This document shows positions 29,101 to 42,600 of a stretch of DNA of 64,000 nt, in pieces. Origin of the DNA: Pleodorina starrii (lineage: Eukaryota; Chlorophyta; Chlorophyceae; Chlamydomonadales; Volvocaceae). Each line of letters opens with the position of its first letter. Positions within the stretch are counted from its first letter, which is position 1. The notes beneath the pieces were generated by a model. It did no database searches. It was not told the origin of the DNA and saw only the letters and a list, made by a program, of their open reading frames with translations. Made by a program: the position numbers and the translations under genes. The stretch lies in the NCBI GenBank assembly GCA_030267565.1, contig BRXU01000002.1, positions 8,127,001 through 8,191,000 of the forward strand, read 5' to 3'.

Positions 29101-32100
29101 ACAGGCTGGGTGGGCGGCCAGGGATGAATCACGGGCATTACTCGCGCAGGTTAGGGAGGGAGGGAGGGAGGGAGGGAGCAGAAGGGCTCACGCGGGGCTG
29201 TGGGCAGGGCTAGGGTTAAGGGCGCGTAGAGCGGGGGTGATGGCAAGGCAAGGGGCGAGAAAGGGAGAAGGTGGGACATCGCTTCTCGCACGCTGGAGAA
29301 AGAGTAAAAGAGAGAAAAAGAGAGAAAAAGAGGGAGAGAGAGAGAGAGAGAGTCCCAGGCCCGCGCCCCGGCCTGCACAAGACACTGTGCTGACTGCGCC
29401 GGCCGGAACCCAACATGCTGTCGTACCTGCCACACCGCCCCCCGCCACACCGCCCCCCCGTTCCCCGCCCCGTCATCCACCCCAGACCTCCCAGGCTCCC
29501 GTCACCACCCCAACAACATTAGCCGGCGGAAGCACCACGGCTGCCGTTGCCGCCGCTGCTCCCACCCCGGCGCCGCCGCCGCCACCGCCGCAGCAGCTGC
29601 AGCTGCAGCCGGTCCCTGCCCACAACGAAATTGCGAACGCCAGCGGTGGCGCTGCACCTGTTGATGACGTGTCCACCATCTCAGCCACCCTGGCACTCTA
29701 CTCGCCGCCTTCCGTCTCCGGCCGGGAGCCACCGGGACCAGGGGGAGGTCCGGAACCGCAGGAGGAGCAGCAGCCGCAGCAGCCGCGGCAGCGGGAGAAG
29801 CTGCTGCCATCGCAAGTGCTAGCGGCGCCGCCGCGCGCCGCGACAGTGGCCCCCGCCGCCGCCGCCGGCGGCGGCCTGTTTGGCACGCGCGCGTCGCCGC
29901 CGGACTGGATGTTGGGCAGCTTGTCCTCCTCCTCCTCCTCCCCATCATCATCACCGCCCGGCCACCGCCGCGGCTCCACCGCCGCCGTCGCCGCCGCCGC
30001 CGTCTCCTCATCCCCACCACCTTCATCGCGCGTGTCCAGCTTCCACAGCGGCTACTCCCTGGACTTACCCCAGGTAGCTGCCTCCTTACCACCCGCGCTC
30101 ACCGCTGGTGCGGCGGCCCCCCTCCTGGAGCTGACGCAGGCGCCGGCTGAGGGGATAGGGCTCGACCCGTTGCGTCGCTACGCGGAGCAACGCGGCCTGG
30201 GGCCGCCGCCGCCGCCGGGGGATATCGCGGCCGCTGGCGCGGAGGACCCGGCGCTGGCGCCGCGGGGCGGCGCAAATGGCCGCCGGCCGCCGCCGCTGGC
30301 AATCCTGCAGGAGCCACTGCTGCCGCCGCCGCCGCCGCTGACGACGACGACGCTGCCGATGGCAGCGGTTTTGAGTGGCAGCGGCGCCGCCACTGCTGCG
30401 GGACACGGCACCGCCGGGGCGGACCCCTGGCCCGAGCCCCCGGCGCCGACCACCACCACCTCCACCGGGAGTGGGCCCCCGCCGGCGCTGCGTTCCATGG
30501 GCGACATGGGCGGCGCCATGGGTCAGCGGCAGCAGCGTGTCAGCAGGAGCCACGACGAGGACGACTCGGTGCTGATGGTCATGTCCCCGAGCGGCGCCGC
30601 TGCCGCTGCCGCTGCGGCTGCCGGGGGCGGCAGGGCCGCTGCGGCCGGCGGCAGCAGCGGCGCTTTCTTGGGCGGCGCAGACGCGGAAGTCGCGGGGCCG
30701 GCCGGCGCCGCTGCGGCGCAGGCGGCGCCCCGCGGGCCGCAGACGCAGGCCGGCGACGCGGTGGCAGCAGCGGAAAGAGGGGCTGCGGATCCGGGTCTGC
30801 AGGCCGGGGCTGGGTCTTGGGCGCTAGGGGAGGGCAGGGAGGCGCCTGTGGCGGCGGAGGGCCGCGCACCGTTGGGGTCTGCGGCGCCGGTGTTGGCGGC
30901 CGGCGGTGGCAGTGACGATGCGCACACGGACGCACTGCCGCAGCAGGTGGAAGGCCACATCAGCCGCGGCAAGAGTGGAGTCGGCGGTGGCGGCGGCGGC
31001 GGCGGCGACGCCGCCACCTTCCCGGCCCCGCGCACCAGCCCGCCTTCGGCCCGCCGGTCCTCCGTCCCGTTGCTGCGTCTGACCGACCCCTCCTCCCCCA
31101 CCGCCGCCAGCGGCGGCGCCGCCACCGACGAGTGCCCCACACCGTCGCTCCTCCACTTCTCCTCCCTGTCCCCCATCGGACACATCAGCCGGTCTCTGGC
31201 TGCGGAAGCCGCCGCGGAAGGAGGCGCCGTGCAGGGGCAGGACCCGCTGCGCCAGGAGGGACCGGCAGCAGGGGGCCTGTCCGTTGCCGCGAGTCGCGCC
31301 GCCGACTCGCCCCGGGGCCTGGGCAGGGGCCCCAGGTCCCCTGTCGGCCAGCTGCCCGAGGAACTGGTTCCGGAGCCGACCGTCTCCGCACACTTGCGGG
31401 CGCTGGAAGGCGGCAGCGGCGGTAGCGGCGGCGAAGCCGCCGCAGCGGCGGTGCAGCGCTCCGTCAGCACCGGCTGCAGCAGCTCTGACGACGGAAGCGC
31501 GACGGAGGGCGGCGGCGGCAGCAGCGGCACCGGCGGCAGCAGCGGCGGCGGCGGCAGCAGCCTCGGCAGCCTTGCCAGCGAATCAGGGCGCCCCGTGTTC
31601 ACCGCAGGTGCCAACAAAACCGCTGGGGCCATGGCGGCCGGCCCCACCGCAGCTGCCGCCGGCTCGTCGTCGCCGCGGGGCCCTGACGGCGGCTTAAAGG
31701 AGGAGGAGGAGGAGGCAACAGGCGCCAGCGGGCGGACGCGGGTCCACGTGCCACCTCTTAAGCTGCAGCAGCTGCTGCAGCAGCAGCCGGCGCTGCAGCA
31801 GGGCTCCCCTCGATTGAGAGGGCCGGCGGCCGCGGGGAGATACGCGGCAGCAGCAGCAGGCGCCGGTGTCGGGAGCTTGGCCGCAACCGAGCAGCAGCAG
31901 CATCCGCAGCAGGGGCAGCAGCAGCAGCTCGTGGGGGCGGTGCCAAGGGCGGCGGCGGCGACAGCGGTGGTGGCGGGGGCGATGGCGGGGAGTCATCCCG
32001 GCACTAGGCCTGGCTCGCCTCGGGGTCTGGCGCTGGAGGAGCGTCCGATGGCCTCCATGTCGCTGCAGCAGCTGCAGCAGTCGCAGCAGCTGCAGCAGCT

Positions 32101-35100
32101 CATACAGCTGATGCAGCAGCAGCTGGAGCAGCAGCAGCACCTGCAGCAGCAGCAGCTGGGGATGCAGCTGCTGCAGCCGGGGCCGCTGGTGCAGCTGCAA
32201 TTGCTGCAGGCGGCGGCCCTGCTACAGCAACAACAACAACAACCTCAACCTCAACTGCAGCTGCAGCAGCAACCGCAGCAGCAGCCGCAACAACGCCTGC
32301 AGCGAGGCCCCCCGCCAGCCAACGCCGTCATTGCCACCGGACAATCACGCCAGCCCAGCAGCGGCGGCGGCGGCGGCACCGCCGACGCCGCCGCCCCCGC
32401 CGACAACGTCGTGGTCGCCTCCGTCGACAACTGGGCTGCTTGGATGAACCCAATGCAGCCACCGCCACAGCATCAGCATCAGCAGCAGCAACAGTGGTCA
32501 GGCCCGGCCCAGGGCCCCGGCCACAGCTCGCCGCCGCCGCCCTCTCGCCGCACCAGCCTCACCTTCGGCCCGCACCTGCCAACCAGCGCAGCAAAACCGG
32601 CAGGTGCTGCCGCCACCGCCGCCGCCGCCAGAGCGACAGCAGCGGCGGCACTCCCTCAAGCCGCACGTCCCCCTGGCACCAGCTTCACGCCGGGAAGCGG
32701 CGACGGCGGCGGCAGCGCCGCCCGCGCCGCTCGCGGCCGAGAGCAGCCTTGGCTCAGCCAACTGGCTGAGGTGGAGCGCGAGGAAGAGGGCGAGGCCGTC
32801 CGGGCTGGCAAGCGCCCCCGGTGCAGCCGGAGGGACGACAGGAGCCGCAGCCCGCGGCCGCAGGCCCGTTCGCGGCGCGCCGGCTCCCCTGCATCCCCCT
32901 CCTCAAGGTCCTCCTCCCCTTCCTCCTCCCGCTTCTCCTCCTCCACCTCCTCCTCCTCGCCCTCACCGTCCTCTCTCCCGTCTTCCACAACCGCATCCGG
33001 CCCGCGCACGTCCGCAGCGGCGGCTACACCACAGCACCGGCACCGAAACCACCGCCATTTGTCGACGGCGTCCGTCGGATGGTACCTGCCGCCGCCGCCG
33101 CCGGGCTGGCCGCCGCCGCCCTACCCTGCTGTGTACGGCGGCCCGGACTTCCACCACCACCACCACCGTCGCCTCAACAAGCAGCAGCAGCACCACTACC
33201 ACCCCGAACCCGCCTGGGCGCACCCGCCCGTCTGCTTTGTGTACCCGGTGCCGTACGGCTACCCAGGCGCGAGCGGCCCCACCGGGGCTGAAGCGCAAGG
33301 CCGCACCTCCGTCTCCGCGGGTAGCGGCACCGGTGGCGAGCCTTCCGGCGCCCAGGCGCGGACGGGAGCGGGAGCCGCCGACGCCGGCGGCAGCCCGGAT
33401 TCGCGCCACGGACGCGGATCCGGCGGCGAGAAGGACTCCATTGACAGCGACGGCGGCGGCGGTGGTGACGGCGGCGGCGTGTGGGCAGATACAGGTACTT
33501 CCCGCGCCGCGGCTGGCCCGACCGCCCTCCCGGAATCCGCCGAAGCCACCGGTTTCGGAGCCGCCGCCTCCAACGCGCCGGAGTTCCTGTCTCCCTTTCT
33601 GGTCGGCGACCTGCGGCCGGCGCTGCCCATGGCGGTGTACGACTTCAAGTTGCGGGATGCCGTACATTTGATCATGGCGTCTCTTGCCACTCGCGCGGCA
33701 GGTGTGGCGGCAACGGCGACGTCGGTGCAGTCGCCGTCGCCGCAGCCGCCGCTGCCACTGCCTTTGCCAGCGCCTGCCGAAAATGCCCCTGCTCCTGCAG
33801 CAGCAGCAGCAGCCGCCACAGCTACCAGCGGTCGCATGGCTTGCACCGGCGGCAGCGATTCGCAAGAGCCACCGGCACCGGTCCAGGGACCCGTGGGGGC
33901 GGCCGCAGACGGCCCCGCAGATGCGCCCCGCAGTCGCCAAGGCGACGACCGCCGAGGAGCAGACGGCGGCGGCGGCGGCGGCGGGGCCGGAAGCCGCGGC
34001 GCCTCGCCCCTCCGGCATGTGCAGCAGAACCTCGCCGACGGTCCTGCCGCCGACGCCGACGTCACCACCTCGGGCGTCAATCTGGGCTCCGTACGAGGCT
34101 CCGCCGTGGCCGCGACTGCGTCGCCGCCGCAGTCACGGCCGCTGCCGCCGACGCCGGGGACCTCCCCGCGTCCGCAGCGGCCGGATCTGGATCTGCTCGC
34201 CGTCGCGGCGACGGTGGCGGCAGCGGCGGCTGCAGCGGCGGCGGCGGTGATGGCGGGGCGAGGAGCATCGCCGCCATCATGGGGGCATAATCTCGGGGGC
34301 GGCCGGCGAGGTGAGGATCCTGCCATGTGTGCGTGTATGGGTGTGTCTGTCTGTTCTACTATTTTACATTTCTGCGCCTGACACGCTTGCCGTGCCCCTG
34401 GTGTGCACACACACACACACACACGCAGGCTTCACGTCGCCGGCTCAGCAGGTGGAACCTCTCCAACAACAACAGCAACGACAGCAGACGCAGACGCAGG
34501 CGCAGAAGGCGCGGGTGCCACTGCTGCGGCTGTCGTCCCTGCCTGCTGGCCCCATCGTCGGCGGCACGGAAGCGGCGGGCCCCAGTCTCCCAGTCTCCCC
34601 GTCCTCGTCCCCGTCCTCGCCCGTAAGCGTCCCCGCCCGCCCGCCGTACATGTGCGCTCACAGGGCACAAAGGCTGCCAAGGACGATGAAACCCTAATGG
34701 CCCTGCCGCCCCTCTTATTAGTGTGCTGTTCACTTCACGCACGTCCCGTGCCGTGCCGTGCCGTGCAGCCACACGAGCCGCGGACGCCCTGTCTTCCTGC
34801 CCAGCCGCCTGCCTGCCTGCCCGCCCGTGCCCTGCCTCCCCGATCCTTGCGATCCCCCCCCCCTGCCTTCTCCCCCATCACACACCGATACCGGTACCTG
34901 CGTCAGCCGAGACACCGCACCCTGGCGTGTGTCACCCGCCCACCTCGTCCACCACCCCGCCCATAACCTGAATTTCCCCCTCGCCAAGCGTTTGACCCCT
35001 TGCACTGCATCGCAACCACCCGCAACCACACACCCGCATGCGCTCTCCGTCCTCACGTGCCGCCTAGCCACTCACCCGCCCCGTCCTCCCCTGCCCGCCC

Positions 35101-37960
35101 CACCACCACCACCACCCCCACACCACCACCACCGCGCCAATCGACCGCGATGATGCCCTTTCAGGTGCTGTTTCCCGACAGCTCCCCCCGCGCTCCTCCT
35201 ACCGCCGACCCCACCGCCACCGCCTCCGTCGCCTCCGCCTCGAGCCCCGCCACGCCAACAGCCGCAACCACCTTCACCGCCGCCGCCACGTACCACCACC
35301 ACCACCACCAGGAGCACCAGCATCCCCAACACGGTCACCCTCACCACTCCCAACATCATCCCCAACATCACCGCCAGCAGCAGCAACTGCGGCAGCAGCA
35401 GCTAAGCAGCCCTGGCACACCCACCAGCAGATTGCGGCGGCCGGGGCCCCAGCCGGTGACCCACCGCCTGCTGCTGCAGCAGCGACAACAGCGAGGAGAC
35501 GTGCGCCGCGCCGAAGGACACCACCAGGACCACCGCCAGCACCACCACCAGGACCACCGCCAAGACCACCAGGATCAGGCCCCCCGCCGTGGAGTGCCGG
35601 ACGCCGCCTGCCTGCATCCCCATTCCCATCCACAGCCACAGGCACAGCCACCGGGGGCGGAGGGGTCGCGGGGGACGTCGGGCCAGCTTGCAGGCGTAGT
35701 GCGAGGGGCTACCTCCCCCCCTGGCAGCGGCGGCGGTGCCAGCAGCGCTGCGGACGGGTGGTGGCTGCTGCGGTCGCCGGATGCGCGGAACCCCTTGCAT
35801 TGCCGCCGCGCGCTGCAGCAACGCCAACCGCTCCTTCAGCAGCAGCAGATGCAAGCACAGCCGCTGCAGCGGATCAAGACGGCACAGGAGGAGCAGCAGC
35901 AGCGAGACCATCAACGGCAGCAGCAGCAGCAGCAGCGGTGTCGACGACGGGATCTGGATCTGGATCTGGATCTGGAACTCCATTTGGAGGACTTTCACCA
36001 CCACCAGGTGATGTCACCCGTCCAGGAGCTGCTACCGCGGCCCCCGGGGCAGCGGCAGCAGGACCCGCCGGGCCGCTGGGACACGCTGGGACACGCAGAG
36101 GTGGCGGCGCCGAAGGAGCAGCAGCAGCGGACGCGGGAGCGGCAGCAGCAGCAGCAGCGGCAACCGCTGGGCCTCTGGAACGGAGTCAACGACGCTGGGA
36201 CGGACAAGCCGCTGCCTCCGCAGGCGTGGCCGCGGCCGCCGGCCTCGTCGCCACCGTCTGTGTTGCGTTTGGACGCCAGGGAAGCCACATCGCTGATGGT
36301 GCCCTGGGTTCGTGTCCTGTCCCGCGCTACGCGGGCCGCCAGGGCGCGCCGCGCGGCGGCGCTGGCGGCAGAGGCTGCCCGCATCGCCATGGAAGACGCG
36401 GCAGACGACGCGGCCGCGGCGGCGCTGACGGCGGTGGCCGCCGGCGGAGCGGCCTCCGCCTCCGCCTCCTCCGCATTGTCCGCCTCGGCTGCAACGACGA
36501 TGTGCGAGCCCTGGTGGGAGCTGCCGCTGACGACTTCCGCCGCCCGCCACGCAGGCCGTCTCGGCTGCCGCCCCCCGGCGTCGGACGAGCCGGATTTGGT
36601 TTCGGAGCGGCTCAGCATCAGCAGCAGGTGCACCACCACCACCACCACGCGGGACACAGCTGCCGCCGCCAGCTCTGGCGGCGGCAGCATCAGCCGCGAT
36701 TCCAGCCTTGCGACGACAGCGGCGCCGGAGGCGCCGATAGCGGGAACCGCTGAAGGCAGGGGCGGCCCCAGCGGCGTAACCAGCAGCAGCAGCAGTCTTG
36801 GGTCCAGCGACGCGGGGTCCGTGATCACGCTCTCACCGCGAACGAGGGAAGGTCAGGCGGCGGAGCGGCACCAGCAACCGCCCCCCGGCGCTCTCCCACT
36901 CGCCGCCGCCGCCGCCGCCGCTGCCGCGGCGCCAGCGCCGCCCGGCGGGGCATCCGAGGCCCTCCCGCAGCTCCTCCCGCCACCGCTGCACCGCAGCAGG
37001 AGCAGCCCGGAGCCGGTGTCCCGCTCCCGAGCCCCGCTGGGGCCTGGGTCCGCCGCCTCTGCCGGGAACACGACGCCGAGCCCGGCGCCGAGCCCTTGGG
37101 CGTGGTCGGGCGCATCCGGCGCCACTGGCGCCACCGGGGTGGGTCTGGCCAGGGTTGCAGCCAGGCCCGTCTCCGCTTCCGCTGCGGAGGGGCGGTTGGG
37201 CCCGGTGTCGGGTCCGCGGGGGTGGACTGCTGCCCGGTCCTTGCTGCGGGATGACGGAGGCGGCGCTGGCGCTGGCGGCTCATCGGCGGGAGGCGACGTC
37301 GAGGTCGACCTGTCGGCGTTCCTCAGGCAGCCAGAAGCCTCGGCCTCAGCTGGCGGCCGCAGCGCCGTGCCGTCGCGGGGGCCTGCCGCGGCGGCGGTGG
37401 CGGCGGCGGCGGCGGCGTCCACGGCAGGCCGGTCCCCACCTAGGACGGCGGCGTCGGGGCCCGAGGCGGCGGCGGCCCGGCCGTTGTTTCTCCGTTACGG
37501 CAGCGGCGGGGGCGCCGCTGGCGCTGCTGGCGGCGGCATCGAGGCCAGCAGCGTCCACGCGCGATATGGGTCCCACGGCGGCGCGGGCAGCCTCGATACC
37601 AGCAGCAGCAGCAGCGGCGCCAGCGCTGGCGGCGCAGGGGCTCGCACTTCAGGTGGCTTAGGCGGCGGCGGTTTGAGCTTCAGCAGCGGCGGCGGGGGCG
37701 GCGGCGGCGGCGCTGGGGACCGTCTGTGCGTCGACTTGGGCAGCGGCTCGTGGGGCGCGGACGGACAGGAGAGGAGTGAAATGTACGGTGGAGAATCGTA
37801 CGGCGAGTACGGGCCGGGCGCATCGCCGTCGCGCTCGGCTGCGCCACGAATCCTCAGCAGCGGTGGCGGTGGAGGCGGTGGAGGCGGCGGAAGTGGCATC
37901 CGAAGCCGGCCGGGCACTGCGGCTGCCGCCAGTCCGGTTGGACGCGGACCGGCTGGCTAG
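26134..37960 (+). CDS. Very large low-complexity protein, function unknown
   Basis: Six exons are proposed: 26134-26556, 26698-27492, 28347-29149, 29359-34310, 34429-34622 and 35165-37960. Phases all agree, giving about 3,320 aa. Donors such as GTGAGT (27493), GTGAGG (34311) and GTAAGC (34623) are strong; the 29359 acceptor sits in a purine run and is the weak point, so this could be two genes. Non-repetitive parts are few: a hydrophobic N-terminal piece (HGYVLLLVGAVACPHAV), CSIDLSVLHPGLTASAIVLH, HCRVAVVVVYVLAGEEL, VFRDLPYNVTSGPL, LRPALPMAVYDFKLRDAVHL (near 33,620), and CEPWWELPLTTSAA in the last exon. The rest is Ala/Gly/Ser/Pro with poly-Gln near 32,050-32,330, an Arg/Ser-rich stretch near 32,820-32,960 (RRDDRSRSPRP), and His runs. 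The RS-like part hints at a nuclear or RNA-linked role; I cannot assign a family. The start could also lie upstream at 25741. Confidence 0.55.
28280..28323 (+). repeat. Dispersed repeat family B, copy 2, at a 3' splice site
   Basis: CAG|GTAACTGCGTTGC, then GGGCCGTTCTAATTACCC, ending 23 bases before exon 3 of the large gene. It shares the donor-like start and YTAAY core of the copy at 20670. Confidence 0.75.
35941..35980 (+). repeat. Coding hexamer repeat (GATCTG)n
   Basis: GATCTG units encode alternating Asp-Leu (DLDLDLDLEL) in the last exon of the large gene. Being in phase, length changes keep the frame. Confidence 0.75.
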
Positions 37961-39657
37961 TGGGGTACGCCGCCTAGTCCAGGCAGGGGGAGGAGCAGCA
38001 GTATGGGTGTCCAATAAGGCAGGCAGAGGGCGCAGAGGGCGCAGCGGGGCGTGAGGTGTGTGATCAGGCCAGCGGCTGCCAGGGCAGTGCAGGGGGTGCA
38101 ACTGCGGGCTTGAGGCGTTTTGCGGGATCAGCTTTTCCTGTCGATGTGGCAAAAATGGGTGAAGTTCCAAGGCAACGGCCGGGCTGGGTTGGGGGGTTGT
38201 CCTTCCTTCCCTCCCCTTAGTCAGTGCTATAACCCGATTCAAAAGGGGGGATGCGGGGTTGGGTGGTGGACGGATTGAGCAGGATACACGGCTAGCTTGC
38301 TGGGAGCTGCGTTGGTGGATGGTACTGTGGAACTGGAGCGGGGGCGGGGCAAGAGGGCTCTGGATGTGGCCGCATGCGGCCTTCAATGAATGAATGAATG
38401 AATGGACGCCCCATTTGCGGTGTGCGCCGACCGATGGCGACCAAGCAGTGTATGCGCGTACTTGACGTGTACTTCAGTCAACTGCTGCTGTACATCACAG
38501 GCAGCCGATGGGGAGTTGGGGACGGCTGCACTGTCGAAGCCACCGCTTGTGGAGGAGCCAGCTGCAGCTCCCGAGGATGGGGTCATCGGGCAAGACTAGC
38601 GTTTCGGGCAAGACGCTAAAACCCTACGTATTTCGTGGCCTGTGTCGGGTCGGGTTGCATCTACTTTTTCGGGGTGTGTGCCGAACACTCATGCTGCCAG
38701 CATTGAAGCCCGACACACTGCACCAGGCCGCCTCGCCACCTCTCATGTTGGGTGCGTAATCCATTAACCATGATCCTACGTATGCATCGCAGCATTATTG
38801 CACATGTACCTGAAGGACGAAGGAATGGCGTTTATGGTGTTCACGTGTGTGGGGGTTGGATGGATGGTGTTTCTGCTTTTGGCGAGACACCCACAGCTGA
38901 CACACCGTCCGAGTCCCCGCTCCTCGGCATTGCAAGAAACAGTAATGTGCAGACAAACAATTGAGCAGGCTCAGCGGCCATTGCTTTATACGATGCGGTA
39001 CGGTATGGTATGGTACGGTACGATTCGTACGATACGGGACACAAGGCGCACGGTGCCAGAGCGCCGCGCGCGCTCCAGCGGCCCACAGCCGGATGGTGAG
39101 TGATGGGGCACCCGCCCCATCGGCGCCGCACCTTCACCCACCATGGATGACCTACAGCAACTTCATACATAGGGCATAGCAGCGTGCCAGCCCGGACGTG
39201 GGCGTATGGGACACGCACACACACACGCACGCACACACACACACATGTGCATTCGTCGGATCTGCCCTTCTTTACTTCGAGGGCCAGATCGAACCGCCAA
39301 AGGAGCCAACCGAAAGAAGGCCGGAAAGTCAAGGCCAGCGAACAGAAATCTAGAGGGACCTCTACCCTCCCCTCCCCCCCAACCGGGGGGGGGGGAGGGG
39401 GAGGGGTCCCTTCGTCTCCGCTGCTGTATCATTTTCTACCCCCCCAACCCACGCTTGCGTCGCCTCCGCCCCATCGCTGCGGTTTCATCTTTGTCGCCCT
39501 GCCGCGCGCTTGCACCACCACCACCCCCTGAGCCCTCACCTTCCGCCCGTGCGCCCCGCGCCCCGACCGCAGCCGGACCGTTCAACCCCCCACAACCGGC
39601 CCAGCGCCTCCCCCGCAATCTGCCGTCCCCCCTCCCCCTCCCTAGAGGAGGGATGCT
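37961..39657. other. Convergent spacer between the large gene and the exonuclease gene
   Basis: Both 3' UTRs lie here. It holds GAAT repeats near 38385-38405, a single telomere-like CTAAAACCCTA near 38615, GGTAC/GGTAT repeats near 39000, and a CA-rich run at about 39210-39245. I see no gene. Confidence 0.6.
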
Positions 39658-42600
39658 TCATTCAACCATCGGTCGTCCATCAACCCTCCAGGTCGTCCCC
39701 CCGTCCCTCCCGTCCTCCTCGTCTCCGCCCACAAGGCGATCGCGCCGCGCCGCTAACCCCCCCGGGACGGGCTCCGTGACCGCGGCGACGGCCGCGGCGG
39801 CGGCGGCGGCAGCTCCGTCTCCGCTGCTCACAGCACCGGCGCCAGTCGTCACTGCAGCGCCGCACGCTGCAGCGGCGGCGATTGCGGCGGCGGTGGCGCC
39901 ATCGGCGCCGGCCTTACTCGCCTCCGTCGTCGCTTCAGCCGCCGTCGCCGCCGTCGCGGGCTGGGCGAGCAGCGGCGGCGGCGGTGGCCGGCGGGGGCGC
40001 AGCGGCCGTCGCAGGAGTGCGGCCCACACCGCCAGGCCCGCATACGCGTCCAACGCAGCGTACCTGCGACCAGCCCACCAACGCACCAACGCAGCAGCAG
40101 CAGCATTGCATAGGTGGGCTCAGGCACGGGCGCGCTGCGCAAGGCTGAGCGCAGTGCAGTGCAGTGCAGTGCGTACCAGTGAGGGCCCGCCCGCCCGCCC
40201 GCCCGCCCGCCCGGCCACCTACGGTAGAGCTGCTCAGCACCTGAGCCACCCACACACATCACATATTCTGAAGACACCCAAAGCCAGCCAAGCCCGTCAT
40301 TCACCCATTTACTCATTCTATGAAACCACCCAACCTACCCATTCGCCCAACCCAACCCATTGAAGCCACCCAACTCAAGCCAAGCCACCCACTTCAAGCC
40401 AGCCCAGCCAACCCAACCGAGCCCAGCCCAGCCCAGCCCAGCCCAGCCAACCCGGCCCCCGCACCGCACCTCTGCTGCGCGGGGTCCAGCGGGCGACGTT
40501 CCCAATTGCCACAGCGGATGTTGTTGGGCTTGGGCAGCTGACGACCAAGGACGGCATCCACCAGCGCTGAGGAGGGGGGGGGGGGAAAGGGAGGAGACAA
40601 GGGGGGAGGAGGGGGCGGGAAAAGAGGGGAGGGGGCAGTGGAGGGAAAGTAAGGACGCCGCGCCACCGACATCTCGGCACTCCGGGGGGAATAGAGAGGG
40701 ATGGAAGATAGGGATGGATGAGAGGGACGAAGCAAGGATGGGTATGGGTGCGCTGTGGGGTGGGTCAGAGAGCCTCGCACCCACAAGGGGGGAGCTCGGC
40801 AGAGGCCTTTCTGCACCCTGGTGCCCTGAGTGGTTGGTTGGGTGGTTGGGTGGTTGGGTGGTCGGTTGGTTGGTTGGGTGGGTGGCACTACTGTGGCTGC
40901 GCATGAGGAAGGGCCCGCGGAGAGGCCGCGGCACCGATGGACGGCGAGTCGGCTACTGATGGCGTCGACTGCGCTGCACGTCGGCACCCACTGCGCCGTC
41001 TCCGCTGCGGTATCTTCTTTTTACCCACTGCGCCCCCGCCGGGCACTGAGCCGCCGCCGCTGCGTGTTACCCGCGTTACCCGCAGTTACCCGCGTTACCC
41101 AAAGTTGTCGCCTCCCACTGCGCCCACGGCACTGAGCCGCCGCCGCTGCGTGTTACCCGCGTTACCCCTGCATGTTACCCCTGCATGTTACCTGACAGCG
41201 ACCAGCGGGGCCGGTACTCGGTGTTAATGGTGACGTGCTCAATGTGCTGCGAGGGGGGGGGAGGGGAAGGGGTGGGGGGAGGGGAGGGCGCAGCGGGGAG
41301 GTGTGGCGGAAGAAGGGGGTATCCACGTATAGGCGATAGAGAGGAGTGGCAGGGGAGGTTGAGATTGAATTGGGTTCCAGTGCGCTGTATTGAGGGCGGT
41401 GGCGGGGAGAGAGGGGAGAGCAGGGAAGGGAGGGAGGGGAGGGGAGGGCAGGGAGGATGGGCCGTTTGGGGTGTGGGGTGTGTGGGGGAATGCGACAAGG
41501 CGGCGCCCGATGTGCGTAACGCCTGCGAGAAAGGCCCCAACCCGGAGTGACACGGCGGGGGCTGGAGGGGGGGCTGGGTTCGGCGGGTCGCGAAGGGCTA
41601 TGCGCTGCTGGCCCGTAGACCAAAGGTGACTGGCTGCCCGTTCATCCGTCCAACATATAAGTCCTCGAATCGTTGAGGCGCTGCTTAAAGCTCGTCGCTT
41701 CGTTGCTGGTGCTTGTCAGCATGACTGGCTCTGGTCAACTGGCTCCGGAACCATCAGCGTTGGTAGTTGCGACGCAGATGGATAAGCACTTGAGCAGGAG
41801 GCAGCGGTCACCTTGGGGCCAAGGGATGGGAGTGGGGTCTTGCGTGCCGCCGTATGGTGATGTCCCTGACGCTGCCTTCGACGGCAGCATTACCCCACCC
41901 CCCAACCTTGCATGGAACCACTCCCGCTCCGCCCCACCCCACTCCCTCCCCACCCCGCCCCCTCCCACCTGCAGCACTCGGTCATTTGCCAGGGGGTCCA
42001 GCTCTGTCACCCCCCGCATCTCAACCTGCGAGGGAGGGAGGGGGGGGGAGGGGTTAGAGCCAGAGGTAGGGGTGGGGTGTGGGTGTGGGGGTAGAGCCAG
42101 AGGAGGAGGTGCTCCTGCCGAGGTCACGCCGCCCAGGCTGGCAACACACCCAGCCAGGACCGGGAACGGGGGAGGGCGAGGGGGGAAGGGGGGTGCTCTG
42201 GCAATAAGGTTGGGTGGCGACACATGTACTTTGGCGCAAAAGGGGGGATGGCAGGCACGCAGTCACGCAGACGGGCACGCAGACGGGCACGCAGGAGGAG
42301 GAGAAACGCGAGGGGGAGGAGGAGGCTCCGAGAGAGCTGTGCGCACCCCACCGAGTGGTTCGATGGGAGGGAGGGACACGTGCCGACTGCCCAGCCACTA
42401 CGGCAGCCACTACGGCAGCCACTACGGCAGCCACCCGGTGGTCGGCCCAGCGATCAGTCAGCCGATTACCGGTACCAGGACCCAGCAATCCTTCCCCGCC
42501 CCTCCGTCCCCGCCCGTCCGTCCGTCCCCGTCCGTCCCGTGTGTGCATCCACGCTTCAGACGTGGTACCGGACGCCCCCGCCCACTCCCCTCCCCTTCCT

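Noticed and set aside
30523..31647. Long minus-strand ORF (374 codons) opposite the large gene, and similar ones opposite exons of the other genes
   Set aside because: G/C-rich low-complexity DNA is open in most frames. Only the plus-strand reading joins other exons in phase.
35402..36004. Minus-strand frame with a membrane-like run (LVVLAVVLVVVLAVVLVV) opposite the last exon of the large gene
   Set aside because: It is the reverse reading of CAC/CAG-type repeats encoding His/Gln; no start, splice sites or neighbours support it.
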